Origin: Syntrophales bacterium | GTDB taxonomy: Bacteria; Desulfobacterota; Syntrophia; Syntrophales; UBA8958 | Direction of reading: 5' to 3' | Length of the DNA: 64,000 nt | NCBI GenBank assembly: GCA_026417625.1 | Contig: JAOACW010000001.1 | Span: forward strand, 1 to 64,000 | Shown here: piece after piece, positions 26,030-36,885 of the stretch | Numbering within the stretch: the first letter of the stretch is position 1 | How the letters are laid out: every line of letters starts with the position of its first letter | Notes under the pieces: model-generated | Seen by the model: only the letters and a program-made list of their open reading frames with translations | Database searches by the model: none | Told to the model about the DNA's origin: nothing | Program-made: the position numbers and the translations under genes

Positions 26030-26484
26030 CTCCCATATCCCGTTGATCCGAATCCTCCTGACCCCCTATGGGAAGGTTCATGATCCCCATCCAGTTCCCA
26101 ATAGACGCGACATACCTTTTGAACCACCATCTGGGCTACGCGATCCCCCCTACGAACGATAAACGGTTCTCTTCCAAAATTTATGAGGATAACCTTTATT
26201 TCTCCCCGATAATCTGCATCCACGGTTCCAGGGGCATTCACCAAACCCACACCATACCGTAGAGCCAAACCGCTACGAGGTCTTATTTGAGCTTCGTAAC
26301 CATCAGGAAGGGCTACTGCGATTCCCGTCGGAATTTCTCTCCATTCCCCCGGAGGAATAACTGTATCAGCTTGTACGGCAGCACGAATATCCATGCCCGC
26401 CGCCTGAGGGGTCATGTACTGCGGAATATCCAAATCCTCACATCCGGGCAGTTTTCTGATGGGCACCTTAACAAATTCCTGCAT
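26026..26484 (-). CDS. dut: dUTP diphosphatase
   Basis: Hydrolyses dUTP to dUMP, keeping uracil out of DNA and supplying thymidylate synthesis. All five trimeric dUTPase motifs are visible: AAGMDIRAA, RPRSGLAL, GTVDADYRGEI, RGDRVAQMV and RGSGGFGSTG. The ATG at 26484 has GAGG six bases upstream; a TTG at 26502 overlapping the M16 stop would add six residues. Four-base overlap with the DUF39 gene downstream. Confidence 0.96.
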   Translation of the reverse strand: MQEFVKVPIRKLPGCEDLDIPQYMTPQAAGMDIRAAVQADTVIPPGEWREIPTGIAVALPDGYEAQIRPRSGLALRYGVGLVNAPGTVDADYRGEIKVILINFGREPFIVRRGDRVAQMVVQKVCRVYWELDGDHEPSHRGSGGFGSTGYGR

Positions 26485-26498
26485 AAATAACCTCAAAA

Positions 26499-27770
26499 TC
26501 AAACCTTATACATATGAAGAACAATATCCTTTTCAGAAATAGGACCTATAGCTGCAACCCCTATATTGCTTGGATTCATTATCTCTCTTGCTAAAGCCCG
26601 AATATCCTCCCCGCTCAGTGCGTCTATCCGCTCGAGCACTTCCTCCATAGGGATGTCTCTGCCAAAACATATCTCATTCTTTGCCAAACGTGTCATCCGG
26701 TTGTCTGTGCTCTCCATACTCAGAATGAAATTTCCCTTTACAAGCTCTTTGGCACTCTCAAGTTCCTTCTCCGTAATGCACTCTTCAGTTAATTTTGTAA
26801 GTTCCTCCATAATTAAATCGAGAATCATCGCTACCTCTTTCCTACCTGACCCCACATAAATGCCTAGAATTCCAGTATCCGTGTAAGGTACAAGATAGGA
26901 ATGGACAGCATATGCCAACCCTCTTTTTTCCCTTATCTCTTGAAATAGTCGGGAACTCATGCCACCACCAAGGACAGCATTCAGTATAAATCCAGCGAAC
27001 CGTTTCTCACTCACCAGTGACGGCGCCAGAGTTCCCACCATAAGATGAACCTGCTCAAGATCCTTCTCAATGACAGCTATTTGAGGTGATGCATGAGGTC
27101 TTGAACTTTCAACAGTTTCTCCAACAAAATCTTTATCTCCAAAAATAGGGCCAGCAATATCGACAAGCTGATGGTGATTCACCTTTCCCGCTGCAGAAAT
27201 AACCACATTTTTACCCCCATAACGGGTTTCAAAAAAAACTCTAAGTAGCGTTTGATTCAATTGTTCCACACTTTTATTTGTACCTAAAACTGGACGGCCT
27301 AAACTGTGACCATTCCAGAAGTTCATCTCCAGAAGTTCATGAACATAGTCGTCTGGAGAGTCTTCAAGCATCTTGATTTCTTGAAGAATCACGGATTTTT
27401 CCTTCTCAACCTCTTTCTCATCAAAAAGGGAATTTCTGAAAATATCACCCAGAAGATCAACAGCGAGATGCAAATGATAATCAGGAACTTTTATGTAAAG
27501 GGCTGTGAATTCCTTACTGGTAAAGGCATTCATCACACCGCCCACTGAATCAATAGTTGAGGCGATGTCTAATGCCGTTCTTTTTTTCGTTCCCTTAAAG
27601 AGCATATGCTCGACAAAATGAGCAATACCATGCTGCGACTCATCTTCATGGCGCGAGCCACAGGTAACCCAAATCCCAAAGGAGACAGATCTTACGTGGT
27701 TAATCTCCTCAGAAATAACTTTAGTGCCATTGTCCAGAACTGTTCTACTTATTCTTCCCATCAGCTCCAA
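26499..27770 (-). CDS. M16 zinc peptidase (mitochondrial processing peptidase-like)
   Basis: HFVEHMLFKGT contains the inverted zinc motif HxxEH, with the distal Glu expected in the EKEKSVILQEIKML segment. The second half has the SSRLFQEIREKRGLAYAV signature. 423 residues, no signal peptide. In many bacteria this family follows pnp; its substrate is usually unknown. The TTG at 27770 has AAGGA at good spacing and overlaps pnp by 26 bases; ATG at 27761 is the alternative. Confidence 0.92.
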   Translation of the reverse strand: MELMGRISRTVLDNGTKVISEEINHVRSVSFGIWVTCGSRHEDESQHGIAHFVEHMLFKGTKKRTALDIASTIDSVGGVMNAFTSKEFTALYIKVPDYHLHLAVDLLGDIFRNSLFDEKEVEKEKSVILQEIKMLEDSPDDYVHELLEMNFWNGHSLGRPVLGTNKSVEQLNQTLLRVFFETRYGGKNVVISAAGKVNHHQLVDIAGPIFGDKDFVGETVESSRPHASPQIAVIEKDLEQVHLMVGTLAPSLVSEKRFAGFILNAVLGGGMSSRLFQEIREKRGLAYAVHSYLVPYTDTGILGIYVGSGRKEVAMILDLIMEELTKLTEECITEKELESAKELVKGNFILSMESTDNRMTRLAKNEICFGRDIPMEEVLERIDALSGEDIRALAREIMNPSNIGVAAIGPISEKDIVLHMYKV

Positions 27771-29868
27771 GCGCTTCCTTTCGACTCAAACGTATCTTCC
27801 CCTGTTTGTCGATATCCACAACTTTAACCATGATCTCATCTCCCTCTTTAAGCACATCCGTCACCTTACTCACCCTGTGCTTGGACAGTTGGGATATGTG
27901 AACGAGTCCTTCTGTACCTGGCAGTATTTCTACAAATGCCCCAAAATCAACAACTCTTTTTACTACACCTTTGTAAATCTTACCAACCTCCGCCTCTTCA
28001 GTTAACCACCTAACCATTGCTACTGCCCTTGCTGCCGCTTCTGCATCCGTGGAAGCAATCTTCACTGTACCGTCGTCCTCAATATCAATAGTCACTCCCG
28101 TCTCATTAATAATCTGCCGGATATTTTTACCGCCTGCTCCTATTACATCACGGATCTTCTCAGGTTTCACCTTTATAGTGGTAATCCGCGGCGCATACAC
28201 GGAAATATTAGGTCTGGGTTTGCTGATTATCTGCTGGAGACGATCGATTATGCTCATTCGACCATCCCTCGCCTTGTCTAGAGACATTTTCAAAATCTCG
28301 GAAGTAAGTCCCTCGATCTTAATGTCCATCTGCATGGCGGTGATACCCTTCTTTGTACCACATACTTTAAAATCCATATCCCCGGCATGGTCCTCATCAC
28401 CCAAAATATCAGAAAGTATAACCACCTCATCCCCTTCTTTCAGAAGTCCCATAGCAATTCCTGCCACCATATCTTTAATGGGTACACCTCCATCCATCAG
28501 GGAAAGAGTTCCCCCACAAACAGTAGCCATAGATGATGAACCATTTGAAGACAAAATCTCCGACACAATGCGAATAGTGTAAGGAAACTCCTCTTGAGAC
28601 GGCAAAATGGGCAGAAGAGCCCTACGAGCCAAATTTCCGTGGCCTATTTCCCTTCTACTTGGTCCTCGAAGCGGACGTGTCTCTCCAACGCAGTAGGGTG
28701 GAAAATTGTAATGAAGTATGAAGGTCCGCATCTCCTCCCCAGTTATGAAATCTATCCGTTGTTCATCCGTAGATGTACCAAGTGTTAAAGTTACCATCGC
28801 TTGAGTCTCCCCCCGACTGAACAATGCCGACCCATGAGCCCTTGGCAAAAGCCCTACCTCAGCACTTAAGGGTCGCAAATCGTTAGGTCCTCTCCCATCT
28901 ATCCTCCTTTTTTCTTTTAAGATCATACTCCTGAGAACATTCCTTTCCAGTTCATCCAAAGCTGCAGTAACTGCCATCCGCAGCTTATGGTCATCACCCG
29001 CGATTTTTTGAACAGTAGATGTGCGTACTTCCTCAAGAGCAGCACGTCTCTCAAGCTTCCTAGGAAAGGAATATGCCTCCTTTATTCTGGCAAGGGCTTC
29101 CCCACGGACCACATCCATGACCCAATCTTCAATCTCTATCTTCTGGAATGTCCGTTTAGGTTTACCCTCCTGTTGCCTCATTCTCTCCTGCAATTCTAAT
29201 ATGGGTCGTAAGCTTTCCAAACCTATCTCAATAGCCCTGACTATATCGTCCTCCTGTGCTTCCTTTGCCTCACCTTCCACCATTACCAAGTTCACATCAC
29301 TCCTCCCCTCCCCTTCTCTTGATACTTTTTTACCCGAAAGGAAAAGATTGATACTACTTGCATCTTGCTCCTCAAGGGAGGGATTGCATACAAATCTCCC
29401 ATCCACGCGCACAACTCTTACGCCTGCCACAGGTCCGTTGAAAGGTATATCAGAAATTTCCAGTGCCGCAGAGGCTCCTAACATTGCCGCCACAGCGGGA
29501 TCATTCTCATTATCAGCCGAAAGAACAGTAGCTATCAACTGTGTTTCAAAATTATACCCCTTTGGTATAAGGGGGCGAATAGAACGATCGATAAGACGTG
29601 AGGTAAGTATCTCTCTTTCATTGGGTCGACCTTCCCTCTTAAAGAAACCTCCGGGAATTTTTCCCGCAGCAAAAGTCATCTCCAGATAATCAACAGTAAG
29701 GGGCAAAAAGTCGACCCCTTCTTTAGCAACTTTTGACGAAACTACAGTTACCAAAACAACAGTATCACCATAGGTAACAAGTACAGCCCCGTCAGCTTGA
29801 GCTGCAACATAAGAGGTCTTCAATGATATAGGCCTACCGCCAAAATCACAGGTATACACGTTACTCAT
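27745..29868 (-). CDS. pnp: Polyribonucleotide nucleotidyltransferase (PNPase)
   Basis: Phosphorolytic 3'-5' exoribonuclease of RNA turnover. Two RNase PH domains are present (GGFFKREGRPNE and the second with GRGPNDLRPL), then KH (IRDVIGAGGKNIRQII) and S1 (GKIYKGVVKRVVDFGAFVEI) RNA-binding domains. 707 residues, full length. Classical rpsO-pnp pairing, 28 bases apart. Antisense ORFs of up to 222 codons on the plus strand here are shadows of its codon use. Confidence 0.98.
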   Translation of the reverse strand: MSNVYTCDFGGRPISLKTSYVAAQADGAVLVTYGDTVVLVTVVSSKVAKEGVDFLPLTVDYLEMTFAAGKIPGGFFKREGRPNEREILTSRLIDRSIRPLIPKGYNFETQLIATVLSADNENDPAVAAMLGASAALEISDIPFNGPVAGVRVVRVDGRFVCNPSLEEQDASSINLFLSGKKVSREGEGRSDVNLVMVEGEAKEAQEDDIVRAIEIGLESLRPILELQERMRQQEGKPKRTFQKIEIEDWVMDVVRGEALARIKEAYSFPRKLERRAALEEVRTSTVQKIAGDDHKLRMAVTAALDELERNVLRSMILKEKRRIDGRGPNDLRPLSAEVGLLPRAHGSALFSRGETQAMVTLTLGTSTDEQRIDFITGEEMRTFILHYNFPPYCVGETRPLRGPSRREIGHGNLARRALLPILPSQEEFPYTIRIVSEILSSNGSSSMATVCGGTLSLMDGGVPIKDMVAGIAMGLLKEGDEVVILSDILGDEDHAGDMDFKVCGTKKGITAMQMDIKIEGLTSEILKMSLDKARDGRMSIIDRLQQIISKPRPNISVYAPRITTIKVKPEKIRDVIGAGGKNIRQIINETGVTIDIEDDGTVKIASTDAEAAARAVAMVRWLTEEAEVGKIYKGVVKRVVDFGAFVEILPGTEGLVHISQLSKHRVSKVTDVLKEGDEIMVKVVDIDKQGKIRLSRKEALGADGKNK

Positions 29869-29896
29869 CGATACCTTTACCTCACCAATTTCGATA

Positions 29897-30163
29897 CTAT
29901 TTTCTTAATCCCAAACGGGAAATCAACGATCTGTACCGTTCGATATCCTTCCTCCTTAAATAATCCAAAAGACGCCTCCTCTGACCAACAAGTTTCAAAA
30001 GCCCACGCCGTGAATGATGATCTTTCTTATGTGCCTTGAAATGTTCGGTAAGATAATCAATCCTAGCACTCAACAACGCTATTTGTACCTCAGGCGATCC
30101 TGTGTCTTTTTCGTGAAGCTGAAAATTGGCGATAATCTCTTTTCTCTTCTCTTGACTCAGCAC
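29897..30163 (-). CDS. rpsO: Ribosomal protein uS15
   Basis: [40 protein letters not shown] and [13 protein letters not shown] are the uS15 signatures; 88 residues. It binds 16S rRNA early in 30S assembly. Start is GTG at 30163 with AGGAGG about five bases upstream. It lies between truB and pnp, the widely conserved order. Confidence 0.98.
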   Translation of the reverse strand: MLSQEKRKEIIANFQLHEKDTGSPEVQIALLSARIDYLTEHFKAHKKDHHSRRGLLKLVGQRRRLLDYLRRKDIERYRSLISRLGLRK

Positions 30164-30207
30164 CTTTTCCTCCTGTTTCTTTCAAAATATGTGATAATAA
30201 AAATTGT

Positions 30208-31119
30208 TCAACTGTCGTGAAACACTCGTAATATCTTAAAGTAACCCCCTCCGAGTGGCTGCCTCTCACCCTGAGGAAGAATGTACCGGACAACCGCCAC
30301 TAATTTGTTACTATAATTTATAAATTTTAACACATCTCCCGCTTTTATGAAAGAAATATCACAATAGCACAATTTGTCAAAAGGCAGTTCAACACCGTTT
30401 CTCACCACCCACACATCTTCCTCGCCAAGTTTCACCGATCTTAAATGGTACAAAGCATCAGAAAGGGACACCACATTCTCAACTAAAGCATTCCGATCAT
30501 CCGGGGGGACAGCCATGGAATCTATAAAATTCCCGCTACGTAATCTTCTGAGGTTGTATAGACAACCTCCACATCCCAGAGCACGACCTATGTCAAAACT
30601 TAAAGTACGAAGGTATGTTCCTGATGAGCACGTCACTGTTATTGTTACATACGGTAAATTTACCTCATCTAGTTTGATTTCTTTAATCGTTACCCAACGA
30701 GGAGGCACCTCCACTCTGATACCCCGCCTCGCCCATCTGTAAAGAGCTTTTCCCCTGAACTTAACTGCAGAAAATGCTGGTGGTTTTTGCTGAACCCTAC
30801 CCACAAAACGCATCAAAACATCCAGAATTTCCTCCTCCGAAACATGAGGGTTTTTCCGCTCCAATACTTTACCTTCAATATCCCAGCTATCCGTTTCTAC
30901 ACCAAGGAGGACCGTTGCTCTGTAAACCTTCTCCTGATCCATAAGAAAAGGAGTCAATTTTGTCCCCTCGTTCAGACCAACCACAAGAACACCCGTCGCC
31001 AGAGGATCCAATGTTCCCATATGACCCGCCTTTTTCACACCGAGAATTCTCCTCACAAGCTGAACGGTGTCATGGGACGTTTTCCCCTCTGGTTTGTCAA
31101 CGACAACTACACCATTCAT
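30208..31119 (-). CDS. truB: tRNA pseudouridine-55 synthase
   Basis: Makes pseudouridine 55 in the T-loop of tRNAs. Catalytic Asp38 is in GHMGTLDPLATGVLVV; KRPPAFSAVKF-type (here QQKPPAFSAVKFRG) and CSSGTYLRTL are the other family motifs. 303 residues, including a short C-terminal PUA-like part. The ATG shares one base with the stop of the DHH gene (TAATG), so translation is coupled. Confidence 0.97.
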   Translation of the reverse strand: MNGVVVVDKPEGKTSHDTVQLVRRILGVKKAGHMGTLDPLATGVLVVGLNEGTKLTPFLMDQEKVYRATVLLGVETDSWDIEGKVLERKNPHVSEEEILDVLMRFVGRVQQKPPAFSAVKFRGKALYRWARRGIRVEVPPRWVTIKEIKLDEVNLPYVTITVTCSSGTYLRTLSFDIGRALGCGGCLYNLRRLRSGNFIDSMAVPPDDRNALVENVVSLSDALYHLRSVKLGEEDVWVVRNGVELPFDKLCYCDISFIKAGDVLKFINYSNKLVAVVRYILPQGERQPLGGGYFKILRVFHDS

Positions 31120-32084
31120 TACTGTGTAATGATACCTGTTAGGTGTTTTAGGAGTTCCCCTCGAACATATTCATAGGATCCCACTATCCTGCACGCTGCA
31201 GCATTCAAATGTCCTCCCCCACCGAATATCCGGGCCACACTTTCAACATCATACATGTCTTTCGAACGCAAACTTACTTTAAACTCATTTACGGATAACT
31301 CTGTGAAGAGCACCGAGACTACAACACTATCTACAGTTCTCGGGAGATCCACAAAACCCTCTGTAAGTTCAGGTAAAGCTCCCGTTTCTTCAAAATCCTT
31401 TTGTCTCACCAACATCATTCCTACTTTTCCATTCAGGGCAAACTCAAGTGTCTGAACCACCTTAGCCAATAAAAGTAGTTTCTCCAAGGGATGACTCTCA
31501 TAAACACGCTGTGCTATAAATTGAGGGTTAGCTCCCTTTTCAACTAAGAAACTCACCGCTTTAAAAACTTCACTTGTGGTATTTCCGTAGCGAAATCCTC
31601 CTGTATCTGTCAGAATCGCTGTATAAATATTTGTGGCAATCTCTTCAGTAACAGTACCACCCATCCCCATGATAAGTTTCAAAATTAACTCTCCTGTTGA
31701 ACTCGCTGAAGGATCCACCCATGAAATTTGACAGAAACCACCGTTGGACACATGGTGATCGATGTTTACAATAGTGATATCATTTCCTATTTTTTTCGCT
31801 AATCGACCCACTCTTCTGAGATCACCACAGTCGAGGACAAACAAAACATCAAACCCATCCACACCTTCAATCTCATTTACGATCACTTCCGAGCCAGGAA
31901 GAAATCGATAATTAGCCGGGGTGGGATCCTCATTGAAAACAACTACCTGCTTGCCCTTTCGTTTAAGAAAATGGTAAAGGGCTAGCTCCGAACCCAAAGC
32001 ATCACCATCAAGTCTTACATGGGAAGTAATAAGAAATCTGGTACCTTGGTGAATACACTCAGCTATCTTCTGAATCATGACCAC
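31119..32084 (-). CDS. DHH-family phosphoesterase, NrnA-like
   Basis: Bifunctional oligoribonuclease/pAp phosphatase-like enzyme. Motifs: LDGDALGSELAL (DHH motif I), VLDCGD (motif II), NIDHHVSNG (motif III, the DHH) and FGGGGHLNAAAC (DHHA1). These degrade nanoRNAs and 3'-phosphoadenosine 5'-phosphate. As given it starts with GTG at 32084 inside the 3' end of rbfA; ATG at 32078 is an alternative. Its place between rbfA and truB is conserved. Confidence 0.93.
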   Translation of the reverse strand: MVMIQKIAECIHQGTRFLITSHVRLDGDALGSELALYHFLKRKGKQVVVFNEDPTPANYRFLPGSEVIVNEIEGVDGFDVLFVLDCGDLRRVGRLAKKIGNDITIVNIDHHVSNGGFCQISWVDPSASSTGELILKLIMGMGGTVTEEIATNIYTAILTDTGGFRYGNTTSEVFKAVSFLVEKGANPQFIAQRVYESHPLEKLLLLAKVVQTLEFALNGKVGMMLVRQKDFEETGALPELTEGFVDLPRTVDSVVVSVLFTELSVNEFKVSLRSKDMYDVESVARIFGGGGHLNAAACRIVGSYEYVRGELLKHLTGIITQ

Positions 32085-32436
32085 TTTTGTGGATCTCTCT
32101 TATGAGATACTCAATCCGGCTCCCACAGATAAACGATTTGTCTACTTCAAAAATGAGTTCAGGCACATATCTTAACTGCAAACGTTTTCCCAGCTGCCTC
32201 CTCAAAAAACCTGTGGCTCTTCTCATTGCTTCCTGAGTTTCCGGGCGGCATACATCCTGACCTAGTTCAACATAGAACACCCTCGCATGACGGAGATCAC
32301 TGCTCACCTTGGCCCCGGTAATGGTGACCATCGCTACTCGTGGATCTCCCACTTCACGTTGTAGTATTTCCGATAGCTCTTCGCATATGCGATCCGCTAC
32401 ACGCTCTGCTCTTCTAAAAGTACCCAATAACAACAC
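32059..32436 (-). CDS. rbfA: Ribosome-binding factor A
   Basis: Small KH-like protein for 16S 5'-end maturation. ERVADRICEELSEILQREV, DLRHARVFYVELG and LRYVPELIFEVDKS match the family; 125 residues. Start is uncertain: GTG at 32436 is the longest reading, while TTG at 32427 has GGGGGTG at better spacing. Twelve bases after the DUF503 gene. Confidence 0.95.
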   Translation of the reverse strand: MLLLGTFRRAERVADRICEELSEILQREVGDPRVAMVTITGAKVSSDLRHARVFYVELGQDVCRPETQEAMRRATGFLRRQLGKRLQLRYVPELIFEVDKSFICGSRIEYLIREIHKSGHDSEDS

Positions 32437-32448
32437 CCCCTACAAATT

Positions 32449-32799
32449 TTAATCACCATAGGGTGGCTCATATTTATCCAACACTTCCACCGAAGGTAAA
32501 TCCACTTTCTTGGAAATGTTCATTATCTCCAAATCTGAAAATAAAATCTCCGCTAAATCCATCGATTCAATGAATCTGAGTACATGATCTGCCTTTGCAT
32601 CAACTAACCGCCTATCATTTCCCACAAGAGAAAACCCAATCTGCGCCCTTCCCCACATATCTTGATCGCCTATTTCGGCAATGGAAATATTGAATTCGTT
32701 TTGCGTTCTTTTAAGTATTTTCTTTAAAATTGCTCTCTTCTCCTTAAGAGACCTTGCCTGAGTAATTCTCAGGACTATAATCCCGGTGCCCACAACCAT
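32449..32799 (-). CDS. DUF503 (YlxP-like) protein
   Basis: TQARSLKEKRAILKKILKR and the ISIAEIGDQDMWGRAQIGF segment identify DUF503, a small ferredoxin-like fold protein usually encoded between infB and rbfA. Function not settled; a role in ribosome or RNA maturation is inferred from synteny. The ATG at 32799 has GGAGG nine bases upstream and is preferred to a TTG nine bases earlier. 116 residues. Confidence 0.9.
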   Translation of the reverse strand: MVVGTGIIVLRITQARSLKEKRAILKKILKRTQNEFNISIAEIGDQDMWGRAQIGFSLVGNDRRLVDAKADHVLRFIESMDLAEILFSDLEIMNISKKVDLPSVEVLDKYEPPYGD

Positions 32800-32834
32800 T
32801 GGGACCAACCTCCAAATCCTTCACAAATAAATCC

Positions 32835-35546
32835 TCAAAGCTTGCGTTCTACCCGTTCCTTCGTGTAAACCTCTATTATGTCACCCACTTTGAGATCCTG
32901 AAAATTCTCAATACTGACCCCACATTCAAAACCTGCCAATACCTCCCGAACATCATCCTTCAACCTCTTCAAAGAACCAATACGTCCATCGTAAATGACC
33001 ACCCCATCCCTTATTAAACGCACATTTGCGCTTCGCACAATCTTCCCCTCAGAAACATAACATCCAGCTACGGTACCTACCTTTGAAATACGAAAAAGCT
33101 GACGGACCTCAGCCCTACCCAGAACCACATCCTGATAGATTGGTTCAAGTAAACCTTCCATCGCTGCCTTAACGTCAGAAATTAGGTTATAGATTACATC
33201 GTACAGCTTTATCTCCACACCCTCCTGCTCCGCCAATTCCATTACCCTACTGTCTGGCCGCACATTAAAACCGATGATTATGGCATTGGCTGCGGATGCT
33301 AGCATAACATCCGTTTCCGTAACTGTCCCTGTGGAACTGTGGATGATCTTTATCTTCACATCAGAGGTACTCAATCTGTTCAAAGCCTCTGTAATAGCCT
33401 CAACGGAACCCTGAACATCACCCTTAACGATAACATTGAAATCTTTTACCCCTTCTTTTATCTTCTGATAGAGTTGCTCCAGAGTTATCTTTGAAGTGGC
33501 ATACAACTCCTTTTCCCTTTCCTTACGCATCCAGTATTCCGCAATCTGCTTGGCCTTCTTATCATCCTCAACACAGAGAAACTCCGCACCAACGGGAGGC
33601 ACACGAGAAAAACCAATAACCTCCACCGGCATTGAAGGGCCTGCCTCTTTTACTCTCCTGCCCTGATCGTTTATCATAGCCCTGACACGACCGTATTCTG
33701 TTTTACAAACGAAATTGTCTCCTTCCCTCAACGTGCCTTCCTGAATGAGCACAGTCGCAACAGGTCCGCGTCCTTTATCCAGCTTGGACTCTATTACAAC
33801 ACCCCGGGCAGAGCGGTCAGGATCGGCTTTCAGCTCCATTATATCGGCCTGTAGGAGAATCAATTCCAGTAGCTCCTCGATGTTGACACGGTATTTCGCT
33901 GAAACTTCGCAATAGATCGTATCACCACCCCACTCCTCAGGCACAAGATTATACTCCGTCAATGCCTGTTTAATCTTCTCCGGATTGGCATTCGGTTTGT
34001 CAATCTTGTTTATTGCCACAATTATAGGGACACCTGCGGCCTTCGCATGATTGATAGCCTCTACCGTTTGTTCCATTACTCCATCATCTGCTGCAACAAC
34101 AAGTACAACTATATCGGTGACCTGGGCACCTCGGGCTCTCATGGCCGTGAATGCCTCATGCCCAGGGGTATCGAGAAATACAATTTCTCTGTCTTTCACC
34201 TTAACGTGATAGGCACCAATAGCCTGTGTAATTCCTCCCGCTTCACCTTCAATGACATTTGTCTGTCTGATTGCATCAAGTAGCGAGGTCTTACCATGGT
34301 CTACATGGCCCATTATGGTCACCACAGGTGCTCTTGGTTTTAGATTTCTAGGCTCTGTATCCCTCTGGAGCAACGTTTCTTCCAGTTCGGATTCAGCGGA
34401 TTCCACCTGGTAACCAAATTCAGAGGCTATAAGAGAAGCAGTATCGAAATCCACCACCTGGTTTATCGTTATCATCAGTCCGAGATTCATCAGCTTCCCT
34501 ATTACCTCACTGGCTTTAACACCCATTTTCTTTGCAAGATCGCCGACAGTTATTGTCTCACCCATCTTAAAACGTCGCTTAATGGGTTTGGGAACGGTAA
34601 TCAACGGTTTTTGGACTTTTGTAATCTCTTTTTTAGCTTCCTTCCATTTTATAGGCCTTTCCTCATAATCCACCAAATCTTCGAAGCGTTCCCTACGGTC
34701 AAAAACCTTCTTTACCAATAACTTTTTCTTCGGCGGCGGTTCAGATATTATTATCTCTATTGGCTTTTTTCCTTTCTTTTTCTCCTTTTCCAACTCCACC
34801 TTTGGGAGTTTTTTCTCTGCTACTGAAGATCCCTCCTTAACCAGCTTCAAACCTGCTACTCTATCTTCCTTCACGGGAGATGTTATTTCTTCAACTTCTT
34901 CTGCTTCCTTTAACTTAACGGGCTTCTCCTCAATTTCTGTTTCTTGAATAACTGCCGCTGAAATTTGTTCCGATTCTTCTTCTCCGATAACAAAATCCTT
35001 CGCACTAACCTCTGTGAGCTGTTCCTCTGGAGAAAGCGAGACAAAACTCTCCTCGTTCACTATATGCACTGGCACTTCGGGAACCGCAGATTCTTCATGC
35101 TTTGTAGATTCCGGTGGCGTAACCTTTCTCAATGAAGGCTCTACTTGTTTCTGAGGTTCTACATGCTTTAGTGCTTCCAAAACCTCCTCTTGTTCTTCCT
35201 TCACGGCTACGCGGACCTGCTGTATTGACTCTTTTTTAGGAGCAGCCACCACCTCCATCTTTTCTTCTCTCTTTTCTTCTCCAGTAAACGATACAGGTTG
35301 CTCTCGGACTTCCTCAACTGCCGCTTTAACGAACCTTCTTCTTATCACAGTAGATTTTATACGCTCTTCCACAACCTCACCTGGTCCACCTTTTGCGAAC
35401 TCCCGTTTAATCCTTTCCACCTCACTATCCTCAAGGGTACTGGAGTGTGACCTCACAATCATCCCCAGTTTCTCCATCCGAGCGATGAGTTCCTTACTAT
35501 CTATTCCCAGTTCTTTTGCCAGTTCGTAAACTCTTTTTCTGGACAT
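32835..35546 (-). CDS. infB: Translation initiation factor IF-2
   Basis: GTPase that recruits initiator tRNA and joins subunits. IF2_N helices at the N-terminus ([19 protein letters not shown]) and again near 340, a low-complexity Glu/Lys/Val-rich linker (about 60-310), then the G domain with [27 protein letters not shown] and [10 protein letters not shown], and C-terminal domains. 903 residues, usual for this group. ATG preceded by GAGGAG; 31 bases after nusA. Confidence 0.98.
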   Translation of the reverse strand: MSRKRVYELAKELGIDSKELIARMEKLGMIVRSHSSTLEDSEVERIKREFAKGGPGEVVEERIKSTVIRRRFVKAAVEEVREQPVSFTGEEKREEKMEVVAAPKKESIQQVRVAVKEEQEEVLEALKHVEPQKQVEPSLRKVTPPESTKHEESAVPEVPVHIVNEESFVSLSPEEQLTEVSAKDFVIGEEESEQISAAVIQETEIEEKPVKLKEAEEVEEITSPVKEDRVAGLKLVKEGSSVAEKKLPKVELEKEKKKGKKPIEIIISEPPPKKKLLVKKVFDRRERFEDLVDYEERPIKWKEAKKEITKVQKPLITVPKPIKRRFKMGETITVGDLAKKMGVKASEVIGKLMNLGLMITINQVVDFDTASLIASEFGYQVESAESELEETLLQRDTEPRNLKPRAPVVTIMGHVDHGKTSLLDAIRQTNVIEGEAGGITQAIGAYHVKVKDREIVFLDTPGHEAFTAMRARGAQVTDIVVLVVAADDGVMEQTVEAINHAKAAGVPIIVAINKIDKPNANPEKIKQALTEYNLVPEEWGGDTIYCEVSAKYRVNIEELLELILLQADIMELKADPDRSARGVVIESKLDKGRGPVATVLIQEGTLREGDNFVCKTEYGRVRAMINDQGRRVKEAGPSMPVEVIGFSRVPPVGAEFLCVEDDKKAKQIAEYWMRKEREKELYATSKITLEQLYQKIKEGVKDFNVIVKGDVQGSVEAITEALNRLSTSDVKIKIIHSSTGTVTETDVMLASAANAIIIGFNVRPDSRVMELAEQEGVEIKLYDVIYNLISDVKAAMEGLLEPIYQDVVLGRAEVRQLFRISKVGTVAGCYVSEGKIVRSANVRLIRDGVVIYDGRIGSLKRLKDDVREVLAGFECGVSIENFQDLKVGDIIEVYTKERVERKL

Positions 35547-35577
35547 ATTCTAAACTCCTCGTCCCCACGGACACGGT

Positions 35578-36849
35578 TTAGGTGATCCGCTCCTTGACCT
35601 TTTTTGAACCTTGCTGTCCCTCAATTATTTTCCACGCTCCTTCTATCCATCTTCCAGCTCTTTCCTCATCAACTCCTGTAATCGAAGTTAACATATCAAT
35701 GTCAGATGTTGCAACCATAGCCACGCTTTTCACACCTGCTTCAATGAGACATTCTGCCATTTCTTCGTCCATTTCGGGGATCTTCAACAAAGCCGTCATA
35801 CTATCTTCCTTTTCTCCTGCCATGGATTCGCTTTTCACATCTATCTTCCAACCCGTAAGCTTGACAGCTAGACGGACATTCTGTCCATTTTTTCCTATAG
35901 CAAGAGAAAGCTGATCATCGGGAACTATAACCTCCATTGCCTTACTCTCATTATCTATCAATACTCTACTCACTCTAGCAGGAGAGAGAGCGGCACACAC
36001 GTATTTTGCAGGATCAATACTGTAAGGCACTATATCTATCTTCTCACCCCGAAGTTCCTGCACAATATTTTGAACGCGTGTCCCCCTCATTCCAACACAG
36101 GCACCCACAGGATCTACATCCTTATCCTTACTCCTTACTGCCACTTTGGCCCTTCTTCCAGGTTCTCTAGCTACGCTTACAATTTCTATCAGACCCTCCG
36201 CTATCTCAGGTACCTCAAGTTCAAAAAGGGCTTTCAGGAAACCGGGGTGCGTTCGGGAAAGTAGAATTTGAGGACCTTTTGCCGTCTTATCCTTAACGTC
36301 AAATACATATGCCCTTATTCTTTCGCCTCTTCTATACGTTTCCCGATAAATCTGCTCCGACACAGGAATTACCCCTTCGGCCCTACCGATGTTCACCACT
36401 ATATTCCCTCCCTCAAATCGCTGCACGAAACCACTAACCAGGGTACCCTTCCTATCCTTAAACTCCTCGTAAATGCTCTCCTTCTCTGCATCTTTCACTT
36501 TCTGAATGATTATCTGCTTAGCCACCTGCGCGGCGATCCTCCCAAATGTTCCCGCATCCAACTTTATACCAAGGCTGTCTCCTGGCATAGCTCCTTCGTC
36601 AAGTGTTCGAGCTTCTTCCAGTGAAATCTGGCGATCAGGATCCGTTACCTTCTCCTCCACCGTTTTAAAGAGAAAAACTTCTATCTCACCTAACTCCTCA
36701 TTGTAATGAGCCTCTACGTCCGCCTTTGGTCCTAGTTTCTGCTTGGCTGCTTTAACCATAGCAACTTCAAGAGCCTCAATAATAACGGATTTTTCCAAAC
36801 CACGATCCTTACTCATCTGGTCAATCAAACGCTTTAACTCGGGAAACAT
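35578..36849 (-). CDS. nusA: Transcription factor NusA
   Basis: Binds RNA polymerase and modulates pausing, termination and antitermination. N-terminal NusA domain (residues 1-120), S1 domain (about 130-200), KH1 (DPVGACVGMRGTRVQNIVQEL) and KH2 (LSLAIGKNGQNVRLAVKLTG), then a C-terminal helix-hairpin-helix region ending about 60 residues later. 423 residues: shorter than E. coli NusA because only one C-terminal acidic-type repeat is present. GGGGAGG precedes the ATG. Confidence 0.98.
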   Translation of the reverse strand: MFPELKRLIDQMSKDRGLEKSVIIEALEVAMVKAAKQKLGPKADVEAHYNEELGEIEVFLFKTVEEKVTDPDRQISLEEARTLDEGAMPGDSLGIKLDAGTFGRIAAQVAKQIIIQKVKDAEKESIYEEFKDRKGTLVSGFVQRFEGGNIVVNIGRAEGVIPVSEQIYRETYRRGERIRAYVFDVKDKTAKGPQILLSRTHPGFLKALFELEVPEIAEGLIEIVSVAREPGRRAKVAVRSKDKDVDPVGACVGMRGTRVQNIVQELRGEKIDIVPYSIDPAKYVCAALSPARVSRVLIDNESKAMEVIVPDDQLSLAIGKNGQNVRLAVKLTGWKIDVKSESMAGEKEDSMTALLKIPEMDEEMAECLIEAGVKSVAMVATSDIDMLTSITGVDEERAGRWIEGAWKIIEGQQGSKKVKERIT

Positions 36850-36885
36850 TCACAATCCTCCCCTGCTTACATCCTTATTCTAAAA

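Noticed and set aside
29021-29689. 222-codon ORF antisense to pnp
   Set aside because: Low-complexity composition mirrors the pnp codons, and pnp is unmistakable on the other strand.
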